From the NCBI GenBank assembly GCA_036365145.1, contig JAEOAD010000031.1, forward strand, positions 6,234,001 to 6,298,000: a stretch of 64,000 nucleotides of DNA. The letters are read 5' to 3'. This stretch comes from Orientallactaga sibirica. Lineage: Eukaryota > Chordata > Mammalia > Rodentia > Dipodidae. Below the pieces are notes generated by a model. That model worked only from the letters and a program-made list of their open reading frames with translations, did no database searches and was not told the origin of the DNA. Of this stretch, positions 23,128-34,324 are shown piece by piece. A program made the position numbers and the translations under genes. Position 1 is the stretch's first letter, and every line of letters begins with the position of its first letter.

Positions 23128-24725
23128 TTCCCCCCTCACTTCCCCTTCACAACTCCACTCTCCATCATCTCCCCTCCTCCTCTCAATCAGTCTCTCTTTT
23201 ATTTTGATGTCATCATCTTTTCCTCCTATTATACTGGTCTTGTGTAGGTAGTACCAGGCACTGTGAGGTGAATGAACATTAAGAGAAGTGCTTACTGGGC
23301 AGTTTGGTGAGCATAATATATGCATTTAGCCAGACACCAGTAGGCATTATTACACCACTAGGGTTCATGACTTCCTCTGTCATAGGCTTTCAGTATTAGG
23401 CATGGATTCCTTCCTGTGGAGTGGGCCTTCAGTCCAATTAGAGAGCAGTTGGTTTCCTCCATAACAGATATGCCACTATTGCACCCATTGACTCATGTGG
23501 ACTGGCTGGCCAAACTTAAGTGGCCACTGTTGTTTATCTCCATTGATGACTTCTCTCTTTCCCATGGAACTGCATGCAGTGAAGTGTTTTCCAGCTTTCT
23601 GTCAGCTGATCTACAGGGAGGAAATTTTCAGCTCAGCTCCAGAAAGATTTCTTAGTGACCTTGCAACCCAAGCATGTGGAGTCTTCAGCAATAGGGTCTT
23701 ACCATCTATTTCTGGTGGAAAACCAAGAGCCTTGGCAATGGACTGTAATGCTTTGAGAACAACTCACTGAAAGTTATCCCATCCCTGGCACTGGAAACTT
23801 TCTAGTAATAATCTATGGTTTCTGTATGCACCATTGTCCAAAAGAGTAGGTTTCCATATGACTTATTCATACTCTCTTAGATTTTTTAAAAATTTTATTT
23901 ATTTATTTGCAAGCAGAGATAGAGAGCGAGATAGAGGAGAGACAGATAGAGAGAGAATGGGTGCGCCAGGGCTTCTAGCCTCTGCAAACAAACTCCAGAT
24001 GCATGTTCATCTGGCTTACGTAGGTCCTGGGGAATTAAACCTGGGTCCTTTGGCTTTGCAGGCAAATGCCTTAACTGCTAAGCCATTTCTCCAGCCCCTC
24101 TCTTAGATTTTTTTTTTTTTTTTTTTTTGGTTTTTCGAGGTAGGTCCCACTCTAGCCCAGGCTGACCTGGAATTCACTCTGTTCTCGGGGTGGCCTCGAA
24201 CTCACAGCAATCCTCCTACCTCTGCCTCCCGAGTGCTGGGATTAAAGGTGTGCGCCACCACGCCCGGCGCTCTCTTAGATTTTGATTAACACTCCCCTCA
24301 CCCTTTACTCAATCTCTTCCACTGACCTCTCTTAGGCTCTTCCACCCCCAGTAATCTGTTCTTCTACTTACATAAACAATACCGTCCCATTAAGTCCTTC
24401 CCTCTCCTCCCTTCCTTATAGTTCCTTATAGTCCCTTTCTCCTTTTTTTTTTTTTTAGCCATGTTTTATTCCAACTCACATACAAGTCCAAACATTTGTA
24501 ACTAGGATCCACGTATGAGAGAGAACATGAGGTGCTTGGCTTTCTGGGCCTGGGTTACCTCACTAAGTATAATCCTTTCCAGATCCATCCATTTCCCTGC
24601 AAACTTCATAATTTCATTTCTTTACCACTGAATAGAACTCCATTTGCCTCCCAAGTGCATTGGGATTATCAGTTGTGGGACACCACCAGGCTCCAAAGTC
24701 CATTTTTTTTTGGTTTAGTTTAAAC
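23128..24725. mobile_element. L1 3'-end-derived sequence with inserted DIP and B1
   Basis: The words tctctcttttattttgatgt, gtaggtagtaccaggcactg and, further on, ctgggcctgggttacctcac match what I know of rodent L1 3' UTR sequence. The block is interrupted by a minus-strand DIP (about 23886-24097) and a minus-strand B1 (about 24112-24269). The target word ctctcttagattt occurs three times, at about 23872, 24098 and 24270. No L1 reading frame remains. Confidence 0.6.
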
Positions 24726-24761
24726 ATTGCAAATATTTTTTCAATTTTTAAAAATGCCTTT

Positions 24762-25066
24762 TTTGATTTTTCAAGATAGTGTCTTTCTAGCCCAGGCTGA
24801 CCTGATTTCACTATGTAGTCTCAGGGTGGCCACCAACATGTAGGTGATCCTCTTTTTCCTCATGCCTCCCATTTGAGTGCTAGTAGATTTTGAAAGGTGA
24901 GCCCCACCATGCCCGTTGTTTTTGTTTTGGCTTTTCAAAGTAGGGTCTTGCTCTAGCCCAGACTGACCTGGAATTCACTCTAATCTCAGGGTAGCCTTGA
25001 ACTCCTACCTCTGCCTCCTGAGTGCTGGGATTAAAGTGTGCCACCACCATGCCCAGTAATTTTTTG

Positions 25067-25097
<31 letters not shown>

Positions 25098-25300
25098 GGT
25101 TTTTTCAAGGTAGTGGGTCTCAGGCTGACCTGGAATTCACTATCTGGTCCAGGCTGACCTGGAATTAACTTAGTGATTAGTCTCAGGGTGGCTTTTCAAA
25201 GAACTAGCCCAGACTGACCTGGTGATCCTGAACTCCTACCTCTGCCTCCTGAGTGCTGGGATTAAAGTGTGTGCTACCATGCCCAGCCTCTCTGGGCATT
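24762..25300 (-). repeat. Three minus-strand B1 copies, the last rearranged
   Basis: B1 copies lie at about 24765-24915, 24920-25060 and 25073-25300. The third carries the motif ggctgacctggaatt more than once plus extra agactgacctgg and aggtag-like pieces, which indicates internal duplication or a mosaic of B1 copies. Confidence 0.8.
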
Positions 25301-25302
25301 TT

Positions 25303-25835
25303 TGAGGGTATTTCCAGAGAGGTTTAACTGAGAAGACGCACCCTGAATGTGTGTAGTACCATCCAAAAGGCTGGGCTCCCAGCATGAATAAAAGAGAAAA
25401 AGGAGGGCTGGAGAAATAGCTTGGCAGTTAAGGCATTTGCCTGAGAAGCCTAAGGACCTAGGTTTGATTCCCCAGTACCCACATAAGACAGATGCACAAG
25501 TTGGCATATGCGACTGGAGCTCATTTACAGTGGTTAGAGGACCTGGCACACTCATTGTCTATCTGCCTCTTTCTCTCTCTCAAATAAACAAATAAATAAA
25601 ATTTAAAAAGAGAGAGAGAGAAAGCTAGCTGGGCACCAGTATTTATCTCTCTCTGCTTACTGACTGTGGATGAGTGGTGACCATCACCTCATGATGCCAT
25701 CAGTGACTGTCAGCTCATGAGGCCATGCCTTCCCTATTGTGTGGATTGAATCCTCTCAAGCCACCCAGTCAAAATAAACCCTTCCTTCCTTTCTCAAGAT
25801 GGTTTGTGTCCGAGATTTTGTCGCTTCAGCCTTTT
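25303..25835 (+). mobile_element. MaLR-type LTR split by a DIP
   Basis: gagggtatttccagagagg...gcatgaataaaagagaaaa is followed by a plus-strand DIP (about 25404-25612). The LTR then resumes with cagtatttatctctctctgc and ends ...gtcaaaataaacccttcc. It is the same family as 22668-22910. Confidence 0.65.
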
Positions 25836-26218
25836 TTCCTCTGTAACAAGGGACATTGCAGTAGACCTCCTCCTGTATTCACTGGAAGCCCTGGCTTCCC
25901 TTCCCTAGGGTTTAGGATAAATTCTCAAAACAAGACACCGGGGTCATTTAAGTTTTAATACATCTTGCTATTTTCCTTTCTCAACTACAGCAATTCTCAA
26001 GTGCCTGGGAGTGTGTGAGAATGTCACTACATCCTGGCCAACTCTAGATGTAATCAATTGGCCTAAACCTTGGCCAAGACAGAGGGCAAAACTTCATTGT
26101 TATTGCAATGGTTTCCTGAATACAATCAAGTTGAGCATCTTTTCTTGAGTCGGCTGACCTTGTCTAGTTTCTCTTCAGGGAAATTTTGGAGCTACTCCTT
26201 TGTTGAGTTTTCAGTCGT
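25836..26218. other. Unique intergenic sequence
   Basis: No repeat or gene recognised. Confidence 0.45.
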
Positions 26219-26546
26219 GTTGTTTTTTTTTTTTTTTTTTTTTTTTTTTTGCAGTTGGGGAAAAGCTTTACTGAGAAAATACAACACATTCCAGAGTGCA
26301 CCCACCTCATCACTCTACTAGGAATAAGGACACAAGACCACTCAGTTACCACACGTTCCCTGCCTTGGGAAGAAAGTGCAGTAGCGAGCATCTGGTCTGA
26401 GCTGCTGGGAAAAGGGGGGCAGAAGGAAAGAGTATCTGGGAATACCATCCTCTTACTCTTTTCCTCCTCCTTCCTAAGCCTGATTATGTAAGTTCCAACT
26501 GTCCCAGGATACAGACTTCTTGACTGGATCTTGTGGAAACTATGGG

Positions 26547-26558
26547 CAAAATAATAAC

Positions 26559-26600
<42 letters not shown>
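26547..26600. repeat. (AAT)n microsatellite
   Basis: About 17 trinucleotide units with one interruption (aataacaat). Confidence 0.95.
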
Positions 26601-26601
<1 letters not shown>

Positions 26602-26702
26602 TGCAGCAAAAGCATTTAAGGACAAGAATGCAATACAAACTTTATACTCAAGTGTCTAGTGGTAAGACAGGTGGTCCAAGGCCCAGCCACCAGAACCATT
26701 TT

Positions 26703-27553
26703 TTTAAAGATTTTTTCAATTTTTATTTATTTATTTGCAAGCAGAGAGAGAGAGATAGAAGAGAGGCAGACACAGAGAGAATGGGCACACTAGGGCCTCC
26801 AGCCACTGCAAACGAACTCCAGATGCATGTGCCTCTCGTGCATCTGGCTTACGTGGGTCCTGGAGAATTAAACCAGGATCCTTTGGCTTCACAGGCAAAA
26901 AAAGCCTTAACTGCTAAGCCATTTCTCCAGCCCCCAGAACCATTTTTTAAATTCTTGATTTGTTCCTCAATCCCAAGGTTTTTTTTTTGGTTTTGCGAGG
27001 TAGGGTCTCACTCTGGTCCAGGCTGACCTGGAATTAACTATGTAGTCTCAGGGTGGCCTCGAACTCTCAGCGATCCTCCTACCTCTGCCTCCCGAGTGCT
27101 GGGATTAAAGGCGTGCGCCACCACGCCCAGCTCAATCCCAAGGTTTAAGGTCAAACCCAGGAAGTATCTTCTTCACTCTTCTACTAGGAAGGGAGCTGGT
27201 ATGGAGTTAAATGCCTTAAAGAATCAAATAGCTAAAGCTGAGAGGGCAAATGTGCTTTCTGTTATACACAGAACCAGGAGAGAAGATTCTGCAGTGGTAG
27301 TGCCCTTCCTGAAGTCATACATGTTTTTTAAAAAATATTTTATTTATTTATTTGAGAGCGACAGAGAGAGAGAGAGAGAGAAAGAGGTAGATAGAATAGG
27401 CGCACCAGGGCCTCCAGCCACTGCAAATGAACTCCAGATGCATGCGCCAACTTGTGCATCTAGCTTAGGTGGGTCCTGGGGAATCGAGCCTCAAACTGGA
27501 GTCCTTAGGCTTCACAGGCAAGCGCTTAACCGCTAAGCCATCTCTCCAGGCCC
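26703..27553 (-). repeat. Three separately inserted minus-strand SINEs
   Basis: A DIP (about 26705-26934) is flanked by cagaaccatttttt on both sides. A B1 (about 26982-27132) is flanked by caatcccaaggttt. A DIP (about 27330-27552) is flanked by gaagtcatacatgtttt (27312 and 27555). The three clean target-site duplications show that the intervening sequence was once continuous. Confidence 0.92.
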
Positions 27554-28647
27554 ATGAAGTCATACATGTTTTAAAGACAGGCCATCCTTTTGTTAGGAGA
27601 GCAGTCTCTAGGAGCTCTCACAGGACTTAAGGGAGGTAGGAGATTTTAGACAAACAGATGACAGAGGAATTTCTTGTTTTTCCAAATCCCTATTTCAAGG
27701 TAGGGAAGGGAGAACACCAGATCCTTCCATTCTAGAACCTCCTGAAGCCAAGGTTAAGCCCTAAGCTCTGAAAGCCACAGGTAAATGACAAGCTGACCCC
27801 AACTGTTCCTTCTACATCATCACTCTTGCTCATTCTTCCTCTAAGTCCCTCTATTGCATCATATTCATAGAGAATATACAGGTATTTAAACTTTGACAAT
27901 AATTTTAATTTGATACATCCAAGTTTAACTTGTTTTTAAATCTATTTATAGATATAAAATTAGGCCTCTTAACAGTGATAGGGACAGGGAAATTGCTGCC
28001 ACCAAACAATTTAAAAAGAAACAAAGAGATAACATCCTTCCTATTCTTCTACCTCTGCCCCTCCCACCTCTCCCCAACCTCCATCACCAGACCCCCATTT
28101 AGGAGATGATGGGATGAAGAGTGAAGAATACTTAACCAAGGGCAAAACACTGTGATAAGTACGGAGAATAAGTGAGGTGGAAGGGGAAGTAGAGAGTGTA
28201 GGATAGATGGGGACTCTAAGGACTTCCAAAAAAAAAAAAAAAAGGATTCAGGGAGGGGTTTTCAGGGGCCCCCAAAACAAAACAAACAAAACTTAATAAA
28301 ACTGTCATACTGAAAACAAAATAAAACCAAAACCAAAGAGAGAGTGGCATTCCTATCCTCCACTCTGGCCCCTTGGTACTGAATCACCAGTTGTTCCCCC
28401 ACCCCTCACCCCCCCACAAAAGAAACAAGGGAGGTTAAAGAAAATGCCCCATTTCCTATCCTAAACCAGTTAATGAAAGACGCTTCCCCAGCACCACAGA
28501 GAGACCGTTTCTGCTGAGTCCTTTGCACTTTTCCTTCCATGGAGCCCCTTAGCAGGGCTCAACTCTTACTCCTAGTGGCTCTGTTGGTTCATTCCCCTCT
28601 GGTCTGTCCTTCTCTCTGTTTTCGGATTTTTAGCAATACCTTGTTGA

Positions 28648-28944
28648 GGGCTGGAGAGATGGTTTAGAGGTTCAGATGTTTGCCTGTAAAGCCAAAGGAC
28701 CCAGGTTTGATTCCCCAGGACCCATGTAAACAAGATGAGGGCTGGGATTAAAGACGTGCACCACCACACCCAGGAGAGAGAGAGAGAGGTAGAGAGAGTC
28801 ACAGAGAGAGAATGTGTGTGCGAGCTCCAGACACATGTCCCACCTTGTGCATCTGGCTTTACCTAGGTCCTGGGGAATCCAACTTGGGTTGGTAGGCTTT
28901 TCAGGCAAAAAAATGCATTAACTGCTGAGCCATCTCTCCAGTCC
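28648..28944. repeat. Head-to-head DIP pair with B1 scrap (imperfect palindrome)
   Basis: A forward DIP head (28648-28737), a short reverse B1 end (28739-28775) and a reverse DIP (28776-28944). The two DIP parts are complementary (ggctggagagatgg versus ccatctctccag) and could form a large hairpin. Confidence 0.8.
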
Positions 28945-29027
28945 TCTTCTTACTTTTGAGTGTTCTTTGGAATTTTTGCAATAAAATAAAATTCAATGCT
29001 GTATATGCAAACTTTTCTATGGCAGAA

Positions 29028-29612
29028 GATACATATCAGGCTGAGGTAGTAGAGGATTGCTGAGTTCAAGGCCAGCTTGAGACTACATAGTGACTTCCAG
29101 GACAGCCTGGGCTAGAACAAGACCCTCCTTCATAAAAACCAAAAGTGGCTAGAGAGATGGTTTAGCAGTTAAAATGCTTGCCTGCAAAGCCAAAAATGAC
29201 CCAGGTTCAATTCCCCAGGACCCACATAAGGCCACATGTACAAGGTGGCGTGTGCATCTAGAGTTCATTTGCAGTAGCTGGAGGCCCTGGCATGCCCATT
29301 CTCTCTCTATCTGCCTCCTCCCCACCCCCTTCTCTCTCAAATAGACAAATAAATTAATTAAAAAATAAAGTAGGGCTGGAGAGATGGCTTAGCGGTTAAG
29401 GCGCCTGCCTGTTAAGCCTAAGAACGCCTGTTTGATTCTCCAGGTCCCACCTTTAGCCAGACGCAGTGACACAAGGGTGCAATGCTGCACTTGCCCACAA
29501 GGGGGTGCACACGTCTGGAGCTCGTTCACAGCGGTTGAGAAGCCGCTGGTGCACCCATTCTCTATCTGTCTCTCTCTCTCTCTCAAAAAAATAAAATAAA
29601 TAAAATAAAGTA
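29028..29612 (+). repeat. B1 variant followed by two DIP copies
   Basis: B1 fragment (29030-29142) with the unusual segment atatcaggctgaggtag. Then come DIP (29146-29367) and DIP (29373-29610). The second DIP has an expanded core (gtgcaatgctgcacttgccc). Confidence 0.85.
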
Positions 29613-29842
29613 GTAAGAAAAGTATGATGAGTGGTCAGAGGGGATTATGATCATGGTATATTGTCTATGTTTATGGATGTTGCCAATAGTTGAAAAAAAA
29701 GTACGATGGACTCCCAGTGTGGTAGAGGTAGCCTGTGTCATGGTGGGCAGTTGGCCACCTTCTTATCAATGGACCTTGATTCTTGTCTGTTTTCTCCGCC
29801 ACCTGTAAAATAAAGCAGATTTTCCAAACAAGAGTGAGAGCA
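29613..29842. other. Unique spacer
   Basis: No repeat or gene recognised. Confidence 0.4.
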
Positions 29843-30040
29843 GGGGCTGAAGAGATGGCAAAGTGGTGAAAGCGTTTGCCTACAAAGCCAAAGGACCCAG
29901 GTTTGATTTCCCACGACCCATGTAAGCCAGATGCACAAGGTGGGCACATGCGACTGGAGTTCATTTGCACCGTCTGAAGACCCTGGTACACCCAATCTCA
30001 GTCTCTCTCTGCCTCTTTAAAAAAAAAATTAAAAAAAAAC
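29843..30040 (+). repeat. DIP SINE
   Basis: Forward DIP from ggggctgaagagatggc to a short A-rich tail. Confidence 0.88.
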
Positions 30041-30136
30041 ACTTCATTCTGGTTAACATACTATAAGGTACAACCACCAATAAAGGGGGAGGAAGAACAA
30101 TCTGGACAGAAGGTGGAAAAAGCTTAACCTTTTAAC

Positions 30137-30320
30137 TCTAGCTGGGCGTGGTGATGCATGCCTTTCATCCCAGCACTGGGGAGGCAGAAGTAAGAGGGTC
30201 TATATCAGGCTGAGGCAGGAGAGGATTGCTGAGTTCAAGGCTATCTTGAGATTACGTAGTAAATTCCAGGTCAGCCTGGGCTAGAGTGAGACCCTACCTC
30301 AGAAACAAACAAACAAGAAA
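30137..30320 (+). repeat. B1 variant with internal insertion
   Basis: The B1 head (agctgggcgtggtgatgc) and end (gagaccctacctcag) enclose an extra segment tatatcaggctgaggcagga. The same extra segment occurs in the copy at 29030, so the two share a subfamily. Confidence 0.8.
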
Positions 30321-30903
30321 CATTAACTCTTGTTGGTAAAGCCCAGGTCCAGAACTGAGTTTCCCCACACAGTGAGCTGTTGGCCAGGGAGACCCATGAG
30401 GTCCCCAAAACAATGTAGGCCATTGCCAAAATACTTGATTACCTGCAAGACCTTATTGCTGAAGACAGCATAGGCTGTGGTCATAGGACATCTGAATATC
30501 ATGCTGGAACAGAAAGGGAAACTAGCTCACAACTGGCTAGCCTTCATAGTGCTGGAGAGCCTATTGGAACTGCTGGAAGACAAAAGTCACCAACAGCAAT
30601 GAATAAGCAGGGACCCCGCAGACTCTGAAATCAACCAGCTGGTCAAGAACTACACACTTGTGCACCAGTGACATGCAGTCTCTATGAGTAACCAACTGGT
30701 CTCTGATTGGACGTGGGGCCTGCTCAGGGGGAGAGAACTAATATCTGGTACTGGAAACCAAGTCAGAATCCCATGGTCTGGAGACTCATAGAATTTAGAG
30801 AGAAGCCCCCACTACTCTCTGGGGAAGAACAGTGGGCTTGCACACCAAAACCAATATCTCTCCAATAAATTTGCATACTCCCTTTAGCCCAAATTGCTCA
30901 CTC
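30321..30903. other. Unassigned sequence, possibly old retroelement
   Basis: Compact sequence without SINEs, carrying AATAAA near 30864 before a T-rich junction. It could be a degraded LTR or retrocopy. I could not identify a family and see no reading frame. Confidence 0.35.
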
Positions 30904-30939
<36 letters not shown>

Positions 30940-31310
30940 AGGTAGGGTCTCACTCTAGCACTGGCTGACCTGGAATTCACTATGTAGTCTCAGGGTAGCC
31001 TTGAACTCATAGCAATCCTTCTACCTCTGCCTCCCAAATACTGGGATTAAAGGCATGCGCCACCATGCCCGGCTCTCTTTCTTTCTTTTTTGAATGTTTT
31101 GAGGTAGGGTCTCACTCTAGCCCAGGCTAGCCTTGAACACAGGACAATTCTCCTAACTCAGCTTCCTGAGAGGTGGATTTAAAGGTGTGTACCACCAGGT
31201 CAACATTATATATATGTACTTAATTTTGGTGCTGGGGATCCACTGAACCCAGAGCCCTGAGCATGTTATTAAGTGCATGCTGTAACCACTGAGCCACACC
31301 CTTAGTCAAA
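30904..31310 (-). repeat. Minus-strand B1, B1 remnant and ID
   Basis: Long poly(T) (30906-30938) and B1 to about 31075. A shortened B1 (about 31098-31200) and an ID element (about 31222-31308, tggtgctggggatccactg...gagccacaccct) follow. Confidence 0.8.
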
Positions 31311-31975
31311 ACATGACTTGTTTTTAATAGTGGCATAGTATTCCTGGTATGAGGACTATAATTTGTTTAGCCAGTCCCCTAATGCTAAATGGCTATGTTT
31401 TCCTTTCCAGTACTATCAATTATACAGCAGCAAGACACCTGATATGCATACATCCTCAACTGAGTCACCTCTCATTCCTAAACTGCCCTTTGGGGAGCTG
31501 AGCTGCCCTTCTCCCACAGCAGGAAGCCAGCTCCTCTTAAGGTCCCCTCCTCCCTCCCCAAAGGTCTGATTAGCCAGTCTTTGGCTCGTCAGCCATAAAG
31601 GAAACCACACCAGTATGATGAGGCAGGCAGGCATAAGGCTGAAGGGAAAGGGAAACCCAAAACTGCTTCCCAGGGTTGACTCTCATTTTACATGAACTCT
31701 AAATGCCAATAAACTTGTGACCTTGTTGAGATCTCAGCAACAGATTAGATAGGGGAAATGTGCCTTGGAGGCACCTGGCCCATTGTGCAGCTTCCAAAGG
31801 GTGAGTAAGTATGAGAACAAAATGTTGTGGTTCCCTGGAAGAGCCTATGTCTAGCAAGTTACAGGCCCTGGGCCACCATAGTGCATAGCTAAGTTGACCT
31901 ATAGTCCTGGGGATAGACTGGAAAGAGCTGACTGATTGCTTAAGCCTCTGAATTCTGGAAGTCATTTAAATATTG
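31311..31975. other. Unique intergenic sequence
   Basis: No repeat or gene recognised. Confidence 0.45.
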
Positions 31976-32432
31976 TGGTTGGCACACATCTCCCCAAAGA
32001 CATCCTGATTCCCATTCTAAGAACCTGCTAAAATAGGAGTGCTCTGTGGCAAAAGGGAATTAGAGTTGTAGATGGAACCCAACTATTCATCAGTCTGCCT
32101 GGAACAGGGAGGCTATCCTGATGGTCTGGGCAGGACCATTCATGAGGCCGAACGTCAATGTTAGAGTGATAAAAGGGCATAGAGCCACCCCTAGTCACTC
32201 CTGGCTTTGAAGATGGAGGGAGGTAGTTAGCTGAGGTATGTGGGTGCCTCTAACCGTTAAAAAGAGCAAAGAGAAGATGCTTCCTATAGGCTTCCAGAAG
32301 GTCGGCATTCCACCAACACCTTGCGTTTCAGTCCAGCAAGAGCCATTTGGACTTCTGATTTATTAACTGTAACAAAAAAAAAAGTGTGTTGTTTTAGTTT
32401 ATATTGTTAAAACAGTCATAGGAAACTAATAC
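31976..32432 (+). mobile_element. Ancient interspersed repeat, longer copy
   Basis: It ends with ccaacaccttgcgtttcag, tggacttctgatttattaac, tgtgttgttttagtttatat and aggaaactaatac. I recognise this 3' pattern from an old eutherian repeat, but cannot name the family securely. Related to 19105-19400. Confidence 0.5.
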
Positions 32433-32639
32433 AAATGCTGCCTTGTAAGTAAGCATCTTTAACTGCTGAGCAATCCTTTTAGCCCCACAAATACTACCTT
32501 GCACTGCCTAATAAAAATATACCATTGCGTGTGTGGAGTGCCCCATCAGAGGCAGCAGTGTCTGGAAGCAGAATAAAGATGAGAACTGCATACTCTGGAC
32601 TTCAGTCCTTTATTTCTTAAATCCTTCTGATATCTTGAC
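32433..32639. other. DIP scrap and spacer
   Basis: A minus-strand DIP head remnant (32432-32488) is followed by unique sequence. Confidence 0.5.
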
Positions 32640-33560
32640 TTCTATTTTTTTTTTTGTTTTGTTTTGTTTTTTGAGGTAGGGTCTCCCTCTAGCCCAGGCT
32701 GACCTGGAATTTACTATGTAGTCTCAGAGTGGCTTTGAACTCATGGTGATCCTCCTACCTCTGCCTCCCTGAGTGCTGGGATTAAGGGTGTGCGCCACCA
32801 CACCCAGCTCTTTAAAAATTTTTATATTTTTTATTTTTCAAGGTAGGGTCTCACTCTAGCTCAGGCTGACCTGGAATTCACTATGTCATCTCAGGGTGGC
32901 CTTGTATGGCAATCCTCCTACCTCTGCTTCCTGAGTGCTGGGATTAAAGGTGTGTGCAACCATGCCTGGCTTTAAAATTTTTTTTTTGAAAAATATTTAT
33001 TTATTTGAGAGAGAGATACAGAAATAGGCAGGTAGAGAGAGAATGGGCACGCCAGGGCCTCCAGCCACTGCAGATGAACTCCAGATGCGTGTGCCCCTTG
33101 TGCATCTGGCTTACGTGGGTCCTGGAGAATTGAGCCTCGAACTGGGGTCCTTAGGCTTCACAGGCAAGCATTTAACCTCTAAGCCATCTCTCCAGCCCTA
33201 AAAAATTTTTTAAACATATTTTATTTATTTATTTGGGAGAGAGAATGGGTACACCGAACTCCAGACACATGTGCCATTTTGAGCATCTGGCTTTACATGG
33301 GTACTGGAGAATAGAACCGGGTGGTTAGGCTTTACAGGTAAGTACCTTAACTGCTGAGCCATCTCCCCAGCTCTCTTTTTAAAATTAAAAAAATTCTTAA
33401 TTTATTTACAAGCACAGAGAGACAGAGAATGGGAGTGCCAGGGCTGCTAGCCACCATTTGCCACCATGTACATCTGGCTTACGTGGGAACTGGGGAATAG
33501 AACCTGGGTCCTTAGGCTTTGCAGGCAAGTGCCTTAACCACTAAGCCATCTCTCCAGCCC
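32640..33560 (-). repeat. Minus-strand SINE cluster: 2 B1, 3 DIP
   Basis: B1 (about 32660-32810), B1 (about 32830-32972), DIP (about 32990-33199), shortened DIP (about 33218-33373) and shortened DIP (about 33395-33560). All have the same orientation and are joined through their A/T-rich tails. Confidence 0.85.
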
Positions 33561-33654
33561 TATCTTGATTTCTTAAATGGTGAAGAGCTAACTGGAGCCC
33601 AGCCTAGTGGTGCAGACTTCTAATGCTAGCTATTCTGTAGACTTAGGCAAAGGA

Positions 33655-34150
33655 TAAAAAAATTCAAGAGCTGTTCCACATGCCTTTAATCTCAGCATTT
33701 GGGAGGTTGAGATAGGTGGGCCACTGTGAGTTCCAGGTCAGCCTGGAGCTAAAGTGAATTCTAGGTCTGACTGGGTTAGACTGAAACTCTGCCTTGAAAA
33801 CAACAACAACAACAATAAAATTCAAGACCAAAGCTGGGGAGATAACAGTTAAAGGCACTTGCTTGCAAAACCTGCCAGTCTGGGTTTGATTTTCCTGGTA
33901 CCCACATAAAGCCAGGTGCACAAAGTGGTACATGCATCTGGAGTTCATCTGCAGCAGCAAGAGGCCTTGGCATGCCCTTTCTCTCTCTCAAATAAATATA
34001 TAAAAATTTTTTTTTTGCTGGGCGTGGTGGTGCACACCTTTAATCCCAGCACTTGAGAGGCAGAGGTAGGAGGATCACCATGAGTTCAAGGCTAGCCTGA
34101 GAATACAGAGTGAATTTCAGGTCTGCCTGAGCTAGAGTGAGACCCTACCT

Positions 34151-34185
<35 letters not shown>

Positions 34186-34320
34186 CTAATCTGGGCTAGC
34201 ATTAAATTCAATGCTAGCCTGGGCTACCCTGAGACTACATAGTTAATTGAGGCCCTGGACCAGAGTGAGACCCTACCAAAAACCAAAAAAATAAAAAAAT
34301 AAAAAAAAAATAAAAATAAA
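33655..34320 (+). repeat. Forward SINE cluster with (TA)n
   Basis: Old B1 (about 33660-33822), DIP (about 33832-34005), B1 (about 34016-34154) ending in (TA)14-15 at 34155-34183, then a partial B1 (about 34190-34300). Confidence 0.82.
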
Positions 34321-34324
34321 GCGA

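Larger units (their letters stand above)
26219..28645 (-). pseudogene. Antisense retrocopy candidate (mRNA 3' UTR, parent unknown)
   Basis: A 30-nt poly(T) at 26221-26250 is followed directly by unique, non-SINE sequence. On the minus strand this reads ...ctcagtaaagcttttcccc...gc-poly(A), that is, a poly(A)-signal-like AGTAAA about 20 nt before a genomic poly(A). The unique sequence continues to about 28645, interrupted only by later SINEs and a microsatellite, and looks like an A/T-rich 3' UTR without long ORFs. This is the expected appearance of a processed retrocopy in reverse orientation. I do not recognise the parent gene, and a terminal target-site duplication was not found, so the call is tentative. 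Confidence 0.4.

Noticed and set aside
26164..27536. ORFs of 140-168 codons on both strands with Asn/Tyr runs
   Set aside because: They run through the (AAT)n microsatellite and SINE sequence; no gene.
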